A stretch of DNA of 64,000 nucleotides from Desulfonema magnum (GCF_017377395.1 NZ_CP061800.1:1488001-1552000), one strand, 5' to 3'; positions 9,405 through 19,171 are shown, counted from the first letter of the stretch. The notes: generated by a model from the letters alone, not told the origin. Made by a program: numbers and translations.

Positions 9405-9659
9405 TGTTTCTTTCGGGATGATGTGAGATGAAGAGATATTTTTCAATTCTACAACTATTACTCTTTTTTACAGACATTGTAAAGGGGGATTTTTTCTGCC
9501 CATATTATGTCCGTGTTTGCAAAAAATCCGTAGGCACGGGATATTTGCAACAGCTTCAGCCACAATGACAAAAAAATTTGCTTTCCCAAATTTTTTTCGC
9601 TATAGGTTTCTTTTACAAAAAAATTTGCGCTTCGAGTGATTGTTACAAAGGATGTCTTT

Positions 9660-10109
9660 ATGTCTGAGTTTCAGGAACCTTTTTGGAAAACAAAATCCCT
9701 CTCACAGATGACTCATGAGGAGTGGGAATCATTATGCGACGGCTGCGGGCTGTGCTGTTTGCGAAAATTGGAGGACATGGATACAGGCGAGGTTTTTTAT
9801 ACCGATGTTGCCTGCTTTCTGTTGGATATAAAAAAATGCCGCTGCAAATCTTATCAGAACCGGACCCTGCTGGTACCGACTTGTATGATATTGGAGCCGG
9901 CTAAGGTAAAAGAGATTCGTTGGCTGCCAAAAACCTGCGCCTATCGTCTTCTGGCCGAGGGTAAGGAACTGCCGTGGTGGCATCCGCTACGCTCCGGCAG
10001 TGATCAGACCGTTCATGAGGCCGGTATTTCGATACGCGATAAAGTGATCTCCGAGAAATATGTTCATCCCGAGCAACTGACAGATCATATTGTCGAATGG
10101 GAGATTTGA
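9660..10109 (+). CDS. YcgN/UPF0260-like cysteine-cluster protein
   Basis: 149 residues, the normal length for the YcgN/UPF0260 group. Conserved cysteines occur as [29 protein letters not shown] and PKTCAYR, followed by the usual WHPLRSG and the C-terminal [12 protein letters not shown]. The CxxCGxCC pattern suggests an iron-sulfur or zinc cluster (CxxCxxCC proteins), but the biochemical role is not known. The start ATG at 9660 has AAAGGA about eight bases before it. A GTG eight codons upstream is the alternative. It is followed after 69 bp by the VOC gene on the same strand, with which it may be cotranscribed. Confidence 0.9.
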   Translation: MSEFQEPFWKTKSLSQMTHEEWESLCDGCGLCCLRKLEDMDTGEVFYTDVACFLLDIKKCRCKSYQNRTLLVPTCMILEPAKVKEIRWLPKTCAYRLLAEGKELPWWHPLRSGSDQTVHEAGISIRDKVISEKYVHPEQLTDHIVEWEI

Positions 10110-10178
10110 TCGGGCATTATCGGGGGCGTCCGACCTCTCTTTAACCCTTAGCTTTTCCTTTAACTTAAGGAGATAATG

Positions 10179-10583
10179 ATGAAAGTAAACAAAGTTGATC
10201 ATATATGTATTGCTGTCAGGAGCATAGATGATGCCCGAAAAATTTGGGAACCCATATTGGGGAAATCCGGACCAGATGACGAGTATATTGATGCGCCTGA
10301 AAAAATCAAGGTGGCAAGATACATGGTGGGCCAAGTGGGCTTTGAACTGATGGAATCCACCTCGCCGGACGGAAAGGTGGCCAAGTTTATCGAGAAACAG
10401 GGTGAGGGCGTGATGGTCGTCAGCTTCAATGTGGATAACACCCGTGAATCTGTGGCCGAATTAAAAGAAAAAGATTATCCTTTTATCGGCGGTGTCAGAC
10501 CTTTCCGTGACTGCGAATTTGCCTTTATACATCCTAAGAAGGTGAACGGGGTTCTGCTTGAGCTGATAGACGATAAGTGGTAA
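10179..10583 (+). CDS. VOC-superfamily protein, methylmalonyl-CoA epimerase-like
   Basis: 134 residues with the two-beta-alpha-beta-beta-beta-module VOC fold. It resembles methylmalonyl-CoA epimerase: DHICIAVRSIDDARKIWEP at the start, GFELMESTSPDGKVAKFIEK in the middle, FIHPKKVNGVLLELID at the end. Metal ligands expected from the family are the first His (DHICIAV), a Glu/Gln (GFELME) and the final Glu (LLELID). The central His of the canonical GEGLHHIAF motif is absent: here it reads GEGVMVVSF. The enzyme may use an altered metal site or another substrate. AAGGAG precedes the second of two adjacent ATGs. In propionate-metabolising sulfate reducers an epimerase would fit methylmalonyl-CoA conversion, but no mutase is nearby. 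Confidence 0.75.
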   Translation: MKVNKVDHICIAVRSIDDARKIWEPILGKSGPDDEYIDAPEKIKVARYMVGQVGFELMESTSPDGKVAKFIEKQGEGVMVVSFNVDNTRESVAELKEKDYPFIGGVRPFRDCEFAFIHPKKVNGVLLELIDDKW

Positions 10584-10602
10584 CAGTTTAAAAACAAAGA
10601 AT

Positions 10603-10757
10603 TCAGCAGATTGAAATGTTTCCGGACTGTGCGCTGTGCGCAAAGAAACCCGGCTTTTTTTCAGGACGAGGCGATCTTCCCCGCCGGAAAAAGCCGGGTT
10701 TCTCCCCCGTTCGCCGTGTCCGCCTTGTGACACCCCGAAAACTTTTCGATCTGCTGA
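10603..10757. mobile_element. MITE-like repeat B, copy 1
   Basis: 155-bp element with imperfect terminal inverted repeats (TCAGCAGATTGAAATG at the left, the complement of CTTTTCGATCTGCTGA at the right). An inner hairpin has AGAAACCCGGCTTTTTTTC pairing with GGAAAAAGCCGGGTTTCT. A second full copy is at 37181-37325. Three relatives with the same inner hairpin but different ends are at 23678, 29415 and 31088. Confidence 0.7.
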
Positions 10758-10928
10758 AATTTTAAAAAAACAAAATGCAAAAACAGATCAGAATCTTATA
10801 TCGTTTTTATGCTTTGGCGCGGAAGCGCAGTTCCGAGATGTTTCGCGTCATAAAAGCGAAACATGGAAACGAGGATTTGCAGGTCTGATGCGGAATTTTT
10901 GATCTGATGAATATGAATCATTTAAAAT

Positions 10929-11023
10929 AAACGCTCATGAAAAAGCCGGGTTTTTTCGCCCCCGATTATGAAAATATTTTCAAATAAAAAACCCGGCTTT
11001 TCAAAATGTATTTTCACGGTAAA
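10929..11023. repeat. Hairpin repeat A, copy 2, abutting the PKD gene
   Basis: Same element as at 7121. Its right end (CACGGTAAAGGAG) runs into the ribosome binding site of the PKD gene that starts at 11035, so repeat sequence appears to form part of that gene's leader. The preceding 10760-10928 is worn repeat material without a gene. Confidence 0.82.
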
Positions 11024-11034
11024 GGAGAACCATA

Positions 11035-14000
11035 ATGGAAATAAAAATGAATACCTATTTAACCGTGGTGAAAATTTTCTTTGTTTGCTGGGTAACGCTG
11101 ATGTGTTTTTCCGTGTTCGCGCCAACAAGTCTGTGGGCTTTGCCGGATAAGTACGAACCCGACAATACATGGGAAATCGCCAAGATCATCCCGCTCAACA
11201 ATCAGAATCCGTTCACTCAGCATATCCCGGGCTATGACTGGTTTCAGTCCCGTAATTTTTACAACGTCAATGATGAAGACTGGGTCAAATTTTATGCGCT
11301 CAAAGGCGAAACATATAAAATTGTCGCCAAATGTATCGGTGAAAACTGCGACACAGTGATTGAACTGTATGACATAGACGGACAAACACTGCTAAAACAG
11401 GCAGATGACTATTCCGGTCCCGGGGATTCCCCTGAATATGTGGAATGGGAATGTACTTTTGAAGGCTTTTATTATGCCCGGATCACCCTGTGCGATCCAA
11501 GTGCGGAAGGATGTGACGCGTTTTACGGAGAGGGAACAGAATATGAACTCCAGCTGACCACCCCCGCGTGCCTGTGCGCCGGGGTTATTTACGGACAAAT
11601 AACGCCCTCTGACGCGGCGGCATTTTTAACGCTGTCGGACGATACCGAAGAGATACAGCGTAAAACCATGACAAATTCAGACGGATATTATTATATGCTC
11701 CACACCCCCAGACCTGTTTCCGGTTCGACATTTACCCTGACAGCTCAGGCAGAAGGATATGAACCCCATACCCGGGAGGTTGTTGCCAAAGGATATGAGG
11801 GGACCGAAGTGAATATAACCCTCGTCCCTCTGCCTCCTGATACCGAACCGCTCGTGTCCATCACATCTCCGTATTCAGATGCCACCATTAATGAGGGAGA
11901 TTGGATTTATTTTCAAGGAAGTGTTGCTGAGGGAAATGCACCGCTCACTTATTTATGGGATTTTGGTGGCGGTGCTGTCAATTCTGACTTGAAAATCCCC
12001 GGAAATGTGGTTTTTGAAACCCCCGGCGTTTACACGGTCACTTTTACTGCTGCTGACAATGACGGGGATACGGGCAATACCTTTGTGACGGTGACAGTCA
12101 TCCCTGATACCCAACCGGACACGGTCATCACCTCTCCGTCTTCGGACATGACCATTAAAGAAGGCACTTCACTTAATTTTCAGGGAACCGTGACACAAGG
12201 AAATGCGCCGCTGGCCTATTTATGGGATTTTGACGGCGGCGCTGTCAACTCGGATGTAGAAGACCCCGGGAATGTATTTTTCCAAACAGCAGGGGTTTAT
12301 ATTGTCACCTTTACCGCCACTGATCATGACGGAGACAGGTCCGAAGCATCAGTGACAATCACAGTTGAAGCCGCGCTCACCGCCTCAATAACATCCCCAG
12401 ATTCAGATAAAACGCTCTATGAAGGCGAGTCACTTAATTTTAAAGGGCTTGCTGCGAATGGCGACGCACCGTTCACATATTCATGGCATTTTGACGGTGC
12501 GGCTTCGGATTCTGATTCGGAAACTCCCGGACCGGTCACATTCGGAACTGAGGGAAATTATACTGTTACTTTTACTGTTACCGATAAACACGGAGAAACA
12601 GCCAGCGATTCAGTTACAATAACAGTGAAACCTCCGACTGCCCCGGATCAGTATGAATCTGACGACACCCGGGAAAGCGCCGCTCTCATCGCCATCAGCA
12701 ATGAACACCTGCCCAGTCAGCAGAACCCGGCATATAAATGGTACCAGCTTCATAATTTTCATATTGTCAGCGATGAAGACTGGGTAAAGTTCTATGCGCT
12801 GAACGGGGAAACATACAAGATTACCGCAGAATGTATCAGCGAGAACTGCTGCACAATTATTGAGATTTATGACACAGATGCACAGACCCTTATCATAAGG
12901 GCCGAGGCTGAGTCGGCTGAATTTGACTGTCCTTCGGACGGTGTTTATTACGCGAGAATTACCCTTTGCGATCCTGATGCTCAGGGCTCTCAGACATCTT
13001 ATGAAGAAACAGAATACGAGCTGAAAGTGACCCTGCCCGAACGTGTGTTCACCGGACTTGTTTACGGAAAGGTCACGCCCTCTTATGTGACAACATTTCT
13101 GACACTGACAGATGATAACGGGCATATGCACTGTAAGACAATAACAGATGCCGATGGAAAATATTATCTGCCCTGTGAATCCGATTTTTTGTTCATTTTG
13201 ACAGCGGAAGCGGAAAGATTTCTGACAGATACGGAAGCTGTTTTTGTCCCGCGGGACAGAACTGCCGAGGTGAATATAAAACTGACTTCCGAGTTTCCGC
13301 TGACGGCCAAATTCAGAGCCGAACCTGTTGCCGGAGACGCACCGCTGACTGTGCAATTCACGGACCGGTCCGCAGGGGAGGTGAGCGAATGGTTATGGGA
13401 TTTCGGGGACGGTACCACCAGCATTCTCCAATCTGCCGAACACATTTATTCTGAGGCAGGAACATACACGGTTTCTCTGACTGTCAGCGGACTCGGAGAA
13501 GAAGATACCAAAATAAAAACAGGTCACATAAAGGTCAGCGAACCGCCGCCCACCGCTAAGTTCAGCACCGAGGAAAGCAAAGAAACACCGCTGGCCGTGC
13601 AATTCGCAAATGAATCCCTGGGCGATATTACGTTATGGGTATGGGAGTTTGGTGACGGAGCAGTAAGCACCAAGGAAAATCCCCCGGCTCATACTTATCC
13701 CGAGATAGGAACATACACGGTTTCACTGACAGTGAGCGGGCCCGGAGGCAGTGACACGGAGACAGCGACGGTCACGGTAAACAGGCCCGATACCGAACCT
13801 GTTGTGTCAATAACGTCTCCGGCTTGGGATATGGCTGTTAATCAGGGAGAGTCCGTTTATTTTCAAGGCGATGTCACAAATGGCGAATCCCCGTTGACCT
13901 ATTCCTGGGATTTTGACGGCGGCGCTGTGAATTCCGAGGAAAAAGTTCCCGGATATGTGGCCTTTTTCACGACAGGGGTTTATACCGTCACTTTCACAGT

Positions 14001-17000
14001 AACGGACAGACACGGAGACACAGGCAGCGCATCCGTAATCATAACCGTATATGCGGATACCGAACCTGTCGCATCCGTCATCTCTCCTTCCGAAGACGTG
14101 ACCATCAATAAGGGCGACTCTGTTTATTTTATGGGGGACGTTACAAATGGAAACGGGCCGTTTAGCTATTCCTGGGATTTTGACGGCGGCGCTGTAAACT
14201 CCAATTGGAAAAATCCGGGAAATACCAGCTTTCAAAATCCGGGAGTTTATACCGTTGTTTTTAAAGTAACAGATAATGACTCAGACATGAGCAGCGCATC
14301 CGTAACCATCACAGTCGTCGAAGAGCCGGTTGATACTGAACCTGCCGCGTCAGTGGTGTCACCGGATTCAGATATGACCATCAATGAGGGCGACGCGGTC
14401 AAATTCGAGGGGAGTGTCACCAATGGAAATGCGCCATTCAGCTATTTATGGGATTTTGGCGGCGGTGCTGAGAATGCTGATCTCGAAGTTCCCGGCGATG
14501 TGACCTTTGCCACCGCGGGCGTTTATGCTGTCACCTTCAGCGTAACGGATAATGACGGAGATACAAGCAGTGACTCGGTAAAAATAACAGTGGCCGCGGA
14601 TACCGAACCCGCGGCATCAATCACCTCTCCGGGTTCGGACATGACTATCAGTGAGGGCGAAGCTGTTCATTTCGAGGGGACTGTCACCAATGGAAATGCA
14701 CCATTGGTCTATTTGTGGGATTTTGGCGGCGGGGCGGAAAATGCTGATCTCGAAGTTCCCGGACATGTGACTTTTGCCACCGCGGGCGTTTATGCTGTCA
14801 CTTTCAGCGCAACGGATAATGACGGAGATACAAGCAGTGACTCAGTAAAAATAACAGTAAAAAAAGCGGTGGTCAATACCGCGCCGCTTGCGTCAATAGC
14901 GTCTCCGGCTTGGGACAGGATCATCAATGAAGGGGATTCGCTTTATTTTGAGGGATATGTTACAAATGGGAACGCGCCGTTTACTTATTTCTGGGATTTT
15001 GGCGGCGGCGCTGTGAATTCCGACTTTCAAACTCCGGGATATGTGACATTCCTCTATTCCGGCGTTTACAGTATCACATTCACGGTAACAGACAATGACG
15101 GGGATACCAGCAGAACCTCTGTCACGGTAACGGTAAATGAAGCTGCCGCGGACACGGTTCCGACAGCATCAATACCGTCTCCGGCTTCAGATACGGTCAT
15201 CAGTGAAGGAGACTCGGTTTATTTTGAGGGAGCGGTTGTGAACGGGAACGGGCCGTTTATCTATTCCTGGGATTTTGGCGGCGGCGCTGTGGATTCTGTC
15301 TCAGACATTCCCGGAAACGTGATCTTCTCCGCAGCGGGCGTTTACACCGTCACTTTCACTGTAACAGACAATAACGGCGATACGAACAGCGCGTCTGTTC
15401 AGGTCACGGTCAACAAAGTTTCAGACGAGACTCCCCTGACAGCTTCAATAACCTCTCCGGATTCGGACAGCGTCATCAGTGAAGGGGACTCGGTTTATTT
15501 TGAGGGAGCGGTTGTGAACGGGAATGAGCCGTTTATCTATTCCTGGGATTTTGGCGGCGGCGCTGTGAATTCTGTCACAAAAGTTCCCGGAGGCATGACC
15601 TTCTCCACTACGGGAGTTTATACTGTCACATTTACAGTAAAGGACAATGACGGAGATACGAGCAGCGCGTCTGTTCAGGTCACTGTCAACGAAGTCTCAG
15701 ATGATACTGCTCTGACAGCCTCAATAACATCTCCGACTTCGGAGATGACCATTAATGAGGGCGGCTCAGTTTATTTTGAGGGAGAAGTGACGAACGGGAA
15801 CGGGCCATTTATTTATTTCTGGGATTTTGGCGGCGGCGCGGAAAATGCTGATCTCAAAGTTCCGGGGAATGTGACATTCTCCTCTGCGGGGAATTATACT
15901 GTCACCTTTGCAGTAACGGACAATGACGGCGATACGAGCAACGCGTCTGTCCTGGTCACGGTCAACAAAGCTTCAGGCGATACCATTCCCTCGGCTTCAA
16001 TAATATCTCCGGCTTCGGACATAACCATTAATGAGGGCGGCTCAGTTTATTTTGAGGGAGAAGTTACGAACGGGAACGGGCCATTTATTTATTCCTGGGA
16101 TTTTGGCGGCGGCGCGGAAAATTCTGATTTCAAAGTTCCGGGGAATGTGACGTTCTCGGCCGCGGGAATTTATACGGTTGTTTTCAAAGCAACGGATAAT
16201 GACGGCGATACTGACACTGATTCAGTCACGGTGACAGTAAGCCCGGGCATTTATAAGCCTGATCTTTCTCTGCCGAATGATGCTCAGGCAAATGTGACAT
16301 TAACACCTGAACTCCGAGTAAAAGCCTTGTCCGCACCGGGTTATGTCCATGACAGGACCCTGTGGCAGATCAGCGAATCACCTGATTTCTCCGCTCTTGT
16401 TTTTGAAAAGACAAGTGATTCTCATGTCACGTCACTGACGGCTCCGGAATCGGTTTTGGATGAGGGCAGGACATACTATTGGAGAGTCCGATTTTACAAT
16501 GACAAGGACACTGCTTCTGAATGGTCAGCAATCTATTCATTCACAACCCTTGCAACCGAAAATGATGTAAATGCAGACGGTGTGCCGGATGATCAGGAAG
16601 CTGATGACACCGTTGATTTGAACCAGGACGGAACACCTGACAGCGCCCAGAATGATATCAAGTCGGTTAAAGCCGAGGCAGGAGACTGGCATATGGGAAT
16701 CAGCGGGTCTGTAAATGTTGTTTCCATTGAGTCCGTGAAGTCTGTGTCCCCGGATAGTATTTCTGACATGGTGAACCGGCCGGAAGATATGCCGCTGGGA
16801 CTCATCAGTTTTAAAATAAAACTCGGGAATCCCGATGAGACAGCCAAGGTGACGGTTTATCTTTCCGAGGCAGTGTCATATGATACCGGGTGGTATAAAT
16901 ACGATTCTGTAAACGGCTGGCAGAATTATTCGGCGCATGCGGTGTTCAGCAAGGACAGAAAATCCGTCACACTGGAACTGAAAGACGGCGGGTTTGGTGA

Positions 17001-17220
17001 TGCTGACGGCATAAAAAACGGCTTCATTACAGATCCGTCAGGACCTGGCAGTGCCAAAAAAAGCAGCAGTAACGGCGGAGACAGTGACAGCAGTTGTTTT
17101 ATCAGTGCTTCGGCTGAAGGGGGGGCAGCCCTGTCTCCTGAGGCTCTGATTATTTCGGTATTCATGATGCTGTTTCTGGCAGGCTGTGCGGTGACAGAGT
17201 GGTTCAGAAAGAAAATGTAA
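11035..17220 (+). CDS. Giant secreted surface protein with 14 PKD domains and CFI-box C-terminal sorting signal
   Basis: 2061 residues. Order: signal peptide (about 1-34); pre-peptidase-type beta-sandwich (PPC, about 38-185); carboxypeptidase-regulatory-like domain (186-270); PKD 1-3; a second PPC plus regulatory-like pair (about 540-760); two canonical PKDs with WDFGDGTTS / WEFGDGAVS; nine more PKDs of the WDFGGGAxNS type (about 920-1740); an FN3-like domain; a calcium-type repeat (DVNADGVPDDQEADD); a last beta domain. The C-terminus has Cys in SSCFISASAEGG, a hydrophobic helix and RKKM, as in CFI-box-CTERM proteins that are sorted and anchored. The PPC and regulatory modules occur twice, so the N-terminal half arose by internal duplication. 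AAAGGAG precedes the ATG. Adhesion or matrix function is inferred from architecture only. Confidence 0.9.
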   Translation: MEIKMNTYLTVVKIFFVCWVTLMCFSVFAPTSLWALPDKYEPDNTWEIAKIIPLNNQNPFTQHIPGYDWFQSRNFYNVNDEDWVKFYALKGETYKIVAKCIGENCDTVIELYDIDGQTLLKQADDYSGPGDSPEYVEWECTFEGFYYARITLCDPSAEGCDAFYGEGTEYELQLTTPACLCAGVIYGQITPSDAAAFLTLSDDTEEIQRKTMTNSDGYYYMLHTPRPVSGSTFTLTAQAEGYEPHTREVVAKGYEGTEVNITLVPLPPDTEPLVSITSPYSDATINEGDWIYFQGSVAEGNAPLTYLWDFGGGAVNSDLKIPGNVVFETPGVYTVTFTAADNDGDTGNTFVTVTVIPDTQPDTVITSPSSDMTIKEGTSLNFQGTVTQGNAPLAYLWDFDGGAVNSDVEDPGNVFFQTAGVYIVTFTATDHDGDRSEASVTITVEAALTASITSPDSDKTLYEGESLNFKGLAANGDAPFTYSWHFDGAASDSDSETPGPVTFGTEGNYTVTFTVTDKHGETASDSVTITVKPPTAPDQYESDDTRESAALIAISNEHLPSQQNPAYKWYQLHNFHIVSDEDWVKFYALNGETYKITAECISENCCTIIEIYDTDAQTLIIRAEAESAEFDCPSDGVYYARITLCDPDAQGSQTSYEETEYELKVTLPERVFTGLVYGKVTPSYVTTFLTLTDDNGHMHCKTITDADGKYYLPCESDFLFILTAEAERFLTDTEAVFVPRDRTAEVNIKLTSEFPLTAKFRAEPVAGDAPLTVQFTDRSAGEVSEWLWDFGDGTTSILQSAEHIYSEAGTYTVSLTVSGLGEEDTKIKTGHIKVSEPPPTAKFSTEESKETPLAVQFANESLGDITLWVWEFGDGAVSTKENPPAHTYPEIGTYTVSLTVSGPGGSDTETATVTVNRPDTEPVVSITSPAWDMAVNQGESVYFQGDVTNGESPLTYSWDFDGGAVNSEEKVPGYVAFFTTGVYTVTFTVTDRHGDTGSASVIITVYADTEPVASVISPSEDVTINKGDSVYFMGDVTNGNGPFSYSWDFDGGAVNSNWKNPGNTSFQNPGVYTVVFKVTDNDSDMSSASVTITVVEEPVDTEPAASVVSPDSDMTINEGDAVKFEGSVTNGNAPFSYLWDFGGGAENADLEVPGDVTFATAGVYAVTFSVTDNDGDTSSDSVKITVAADTEPAASITSPGSDMTISEGEAVHFEGTVTNGNAPLVYLWDFGGGAENADLEVPGHVTFATAGVYAVTFSATDNDGDTSSDSVKITVKKAVVNTAPLASIASPAWDRIINEGDSLYFEGYVTNGNAPFTYFWDFGGGAVNSDFQTPGYVTFLYSGVYSITFTVTDNDGDTSRTSVTVTVNEAAADTVPTASIPSPASDTVISEGDSVYFEGAVVNGNGPFIYSWDFGGGAVDSVSDIPGNVIFSAAGVYTVTFTVTDNNGDTNSASVQVTVNKVSDETPLTASITSPDSDSVISEGDSVYFEGAVVNGNEPFIYSWDFGGGAVNSVTKVPGGMTFSTTGVYTVTFTVKDNDGDTSSASVQVTVNEVSDDTALTASITSPTSEMTINEGGSVYFEGEVTNGNGPFIYFWDFGGGAENADLKVPGNVTFSSAGNYTVTFAVTDNDGDTSNASVLVTVNKASGDTIPSASIISPASDITINEGGSVYFEGEVTNGNGPFIYSWDFGGGAENSDFKVPGNVTFSAAGIYTVVFKATDNDGDTDTDSVTVTVSPGIYKPDLSLPNDAQANVTLTPELRVKALSAPGYVHDRTLWQISESPDFSALVFEKTSDSHVTSLTAPESVLDEGRTYYWRVRFYNDKDTASEWSAIYSFTTLATENDVNADGVPDDQEADDTVDLNQDGTPDSAQNDIKSVKAEAGDWHMGISGSVNVVSIESVKSVSPDSISDMVNRPEDMPLGLISFKIKLGNPDETAKVTVYLSEAVSYDTGWYKYDSVNGWQNYSAHAVFSKDRKSVTLELKDGGFGDADGIKNGFITDPSGPGSAKKSSSNGGDSDSSCFISASAEGGAALSPEALIISVFMMLFLAGCAVTEWFRKKM

Positions 17221-17280
17221 GAGACTGGGTCCATGGCTGGCAGCTGTCCGGGGAGGCCCCGGGTGAAAATGACAAGAAAT

Positions 17281-17330
17281 TCGGATAAGAAGCGGAAGAA
17301 AAAATTCTGTTCTTATCCGACTTCCCTGTA
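17281..17330. terminator. Hairpin 60 bp after the PKD gene
   Basis: Perfect 11-bp arms TCGGATAAGAA / TTCTTATCCGA with a 28-base loop, followed by CTTCCCTGTAATTTTGTTCTTT. It could end transcription of the PKD gene, but the loop is long. Related sequence (GGATAAGAACGGGAAAGAG ... CCCTGTAATTTTG) is seen at 50044-50100, so it may be another dispersed repeat. Confidence 0.4.
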
Positions 17331-17499
17331 ATTTTGTTCTTTCATCAAAAAAACGTCTTGACTTACCCTTTTATGAAACTTAAACTTAATAGTTTACTGA
17401 ATTTCGGTGGGTCACCCTACATATCTATTATTATGATACAGATACACGCCGAATTCAGACATTAATACTCGGAAAACAATTCATTATGAAAACGTATCT

Positions 17500-17907
17500 A
17501 TGGAATTAGTTAATAAAAGACTGACCAGGCATCTGTTAATGGGTATTGCAGCTTATATTCTCTTTGCAGGCTTGGATGTCTGCTTTACATTAAAAGGTAT
17601 TCAGGGGGATGTTTTTTTGGAAGGTAATCCCCTTATGAAATATATGATGGAGAGTTTCGGTCCGCTCAAAGGGTTACTCATTGAAAAGACTTTGGTTTTT
17701 ATTCTGGCTTTGACAGTGGCTGTGATTTCCTATTCGGGTATTGAAAAAGACTCGGACTGGATTTATTATTTAACATTGTCAAAAATGACAAAAAACTGGA
17801 TGAAACGTAAAAAGCGATATACGATAGCCTTTATACCGCTTTATATTGTGGCGGCAGCTCAGGGAATTGCAGCTTTAAGCTGGGTGAAACTGTTATTTTC
17901 AGAGTAG
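17500..17907 (+). CDS. Small integral membrane protein, DUF5658-like
   Basis: 135 residues with three to four hydrophobic segments (about 12-30, 60-82, 108-130). The pattern AGLDVCFTLKGIQGDVFLEGNPLM resembles the D-x-x-T ... EGNPLM signature of DUF5658-type membrane proteins, whose function is unknown. Between the helices lies a basic loop (KMTKNWMKRKKR). No strong ribosome site precedes the ATG. It lies alone between two repeat blocks. Confidence 0.65.
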   Translation: MELVNKRLTRHLLMGIAAYILFAGLDVCFTLKGIQGDVFLEGNPLMKYMMESFGPLKGLLIEKTLVFILALTVAVISYSGIEKDSDWIYYLTLSKMTKNWMKRKKRYTIAFIPLYIVAAAQGIAALSWVKLLFSE

Positions 17908-18017
17908 CCTTATCTGATGAGCCTTTTAAAAGTTGTCAATATCTGACAATGGCTCGGACAGTTTTTCAAAATTAAGCACAAGCTGAATTTTCGGCGAACT
18001 GAAGGAAGCCCCGGTAT

Positions 18018-18113
18018 TTTTACCGTGAAAATACATTTTGAAAACCCGGGTTTTTTATCTGAAAATATTTTCATAACCGGGGGTGAAAAACCCGGCTTTT
18101 TCATGAGCGTTTA
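18018..18113. repeat. Hairpin repeat A, copy 3 (inverted)
   Basis: Reverse-complement copy of the 7121 element, from TTTACCGTGAAAATACATTT to CATGAGCGTTTA. It lies about 110 bp downstream of the DUF5658-like gene. Confidence 0.84.
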
Positions 18114-18160
18114 TTCTTGGAAATCGCCTAAGGTGATTTCCGGAAAAGAATATACCTTCA

Positions 18161-18215
18161 GTTCGTAGTTCCGCCTTTAGGCGGTGTCACACCGCCTAAA
18201 GGCGGAACTACGAAC
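18161..18215. repeat. Perfect palindrome with TTCCGCCTTTAGGCGG arms
   Basis: Arms GTTCGTAGTTCCGCCTTTAG and its exact complement; inside each arm CCGCCTTTAGGCGG is itself a palindrome. It can form a cruciform of about 25 bp per arm. Intergenic, upstream of the gene at 18296. Confidence 0.85.
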
Positions 18216-18295
18216 TCAGTATGTAACCTCAGCACTGCCTTATCACTGCTGTTTAACATATAAAAAATTATGATACAGAATGTAAGGAGTTGAAT

Positions 18296-18712
18296 ATGAA
18301 AAAAGAAACTGAGCAGGAACTGAACGCGTTTATTGAAGAATGGAAAGAAACCCCTGAAAAGAACAAAGAAGTATTTTTGCATTTCAGGGAATACCTGAGT
18401 AGAAAAGAAGGTGTCACTCTCGACTTCATGCAGCGCCCCGGTCTCACCTATTCTCTCAGAGCTGTTCATGCATCTCAGAAAAAAAAGGACCTTTTTGTTA
18501 TGGTTGATGTCATTGAAGATGATCCCCGATGGCTTTCAATCTGTTTTTATGGTGAGATGATTGCAGACCCGGAAGAAAAAGGCGACTTTGTACCGGAGGG
18601 ACTGCTCGGCGAAGATGCTGTGTGTTTCGATCTTGAAGAACGGGATGAGGTGTTAATCCGGTATGTCGAAGCCCGTATGGATGAAGCCTGTCAGAAAGCT
18701 GCAACGGAGTAG
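18296..18712 (+). CDS. Conserved-looking acidic cytoplasmic protein, function unknown
   Basis: 138 residues, rich in Glu and Asp, without signal peptide or membrane segment. It begins MKKETEQELNAFIEEWKETP and contains RPGLTYSLRAVHASQ, LFVMVDVIEDDPRWLSICFYGEMI and EERDEVLIRYVEARMDEAC. I do not recognise a named family. The mixture of beta-rich centre and helical ends, plus a normal AAGGAG eight bases before the ATG, makes it a credible gene. It is monocistronic, between a palindrome and a repeat field. A TTG two codons earlier is a less likely start. Confidence 0.7.
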   Translation: MKKETEQELNAFIEEWKETPEKNKEVFLHFREYLSRKEGVTLDFMQRPGLTYSLRAVHASQKKKDLFVMVDVIEDDPRWLSICFYGEMIADPEEKGDFVPEGLLGEDAVCFDLEERDEVLIRYVEARMDEACQKAATE

Positions 18713-18765
18713 CTTTGTTTCCGTTTATGTTCCTGCATCAAGCAGAATACTGATGACTTTATGAT

Positions 18766-19023
18766 CTCGTTCCCATGCTTTGGCGTGGGAACGCTATTCC
18801 GAGATGTTTATAACGTCGAGTGAGGAAAACATGCTTCTGACAAGCTTCTCTGTCCGGATTTGTACGGGACGCGAAGCGTTCCCTCTGCATTCCCACGCAA
18901 AGCATGGGAACGAGAATTCCGAGATGTTTATAACGTCGAATGAGGAAAGCATGCCTCTGACAAGCTTCTCTGTTCGGATTTGTACGGGACGCGAAGCGTC
19001 CCCTCTGCATTCCCACGCAAAGC
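18766..19023. repeat. Repeat C: CTCGTTCCCAYGCTTTGGCGTGGGAACG block with tandem duplication
   Basis: Starts CTCGTTCCCATGCTTTGG and closes at 18914 with the complement. A second copy of the inner ~120 bp (from ATTCCGAGATGTTTATAACG) follows directly. A single related copy is at 30328-30461 and a worn piece at about 10805-10880. The open frames through it are artefacts of the repeat. Confidence 0.8.
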
Positions 19024-19027
19024 GTCA

Positions 19028-19171
19028 CTGCCATTAAGTTAAGCTTCCGGAGTGCGAAAATTATTTTTCGCATCCCTGCCATTAAGTTAAGCTTCCGGAG
19101 TGCGAAAATTATTTTTCGCATCCCTGCCATTAAGTTAAGCTTCCGGAGTGCGAAAATTATTTTTCGCATCC
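19028..19171. repeat. Three tandem 48-bp units
   Basis: Units begin CTGCCATTAAGTTAAGCTTC at 19028, 19076 and 19124 and are essentially identical. Each contains a GTGCGAAAATTATTTTTCGCA hairpin (GTGCGAAAAT / ATTTTTCGCA). They lie in a 720-bp gene-free gap (18713-19434). Confidence 0.9.

Noticed and set aside
18759..19169. 136-codon minus-strand ORF with MRKIIFALRKLNLMAG repeats.
   Set aside because: Product of the three 48-bp units and repeat C; no independent coding evidence.
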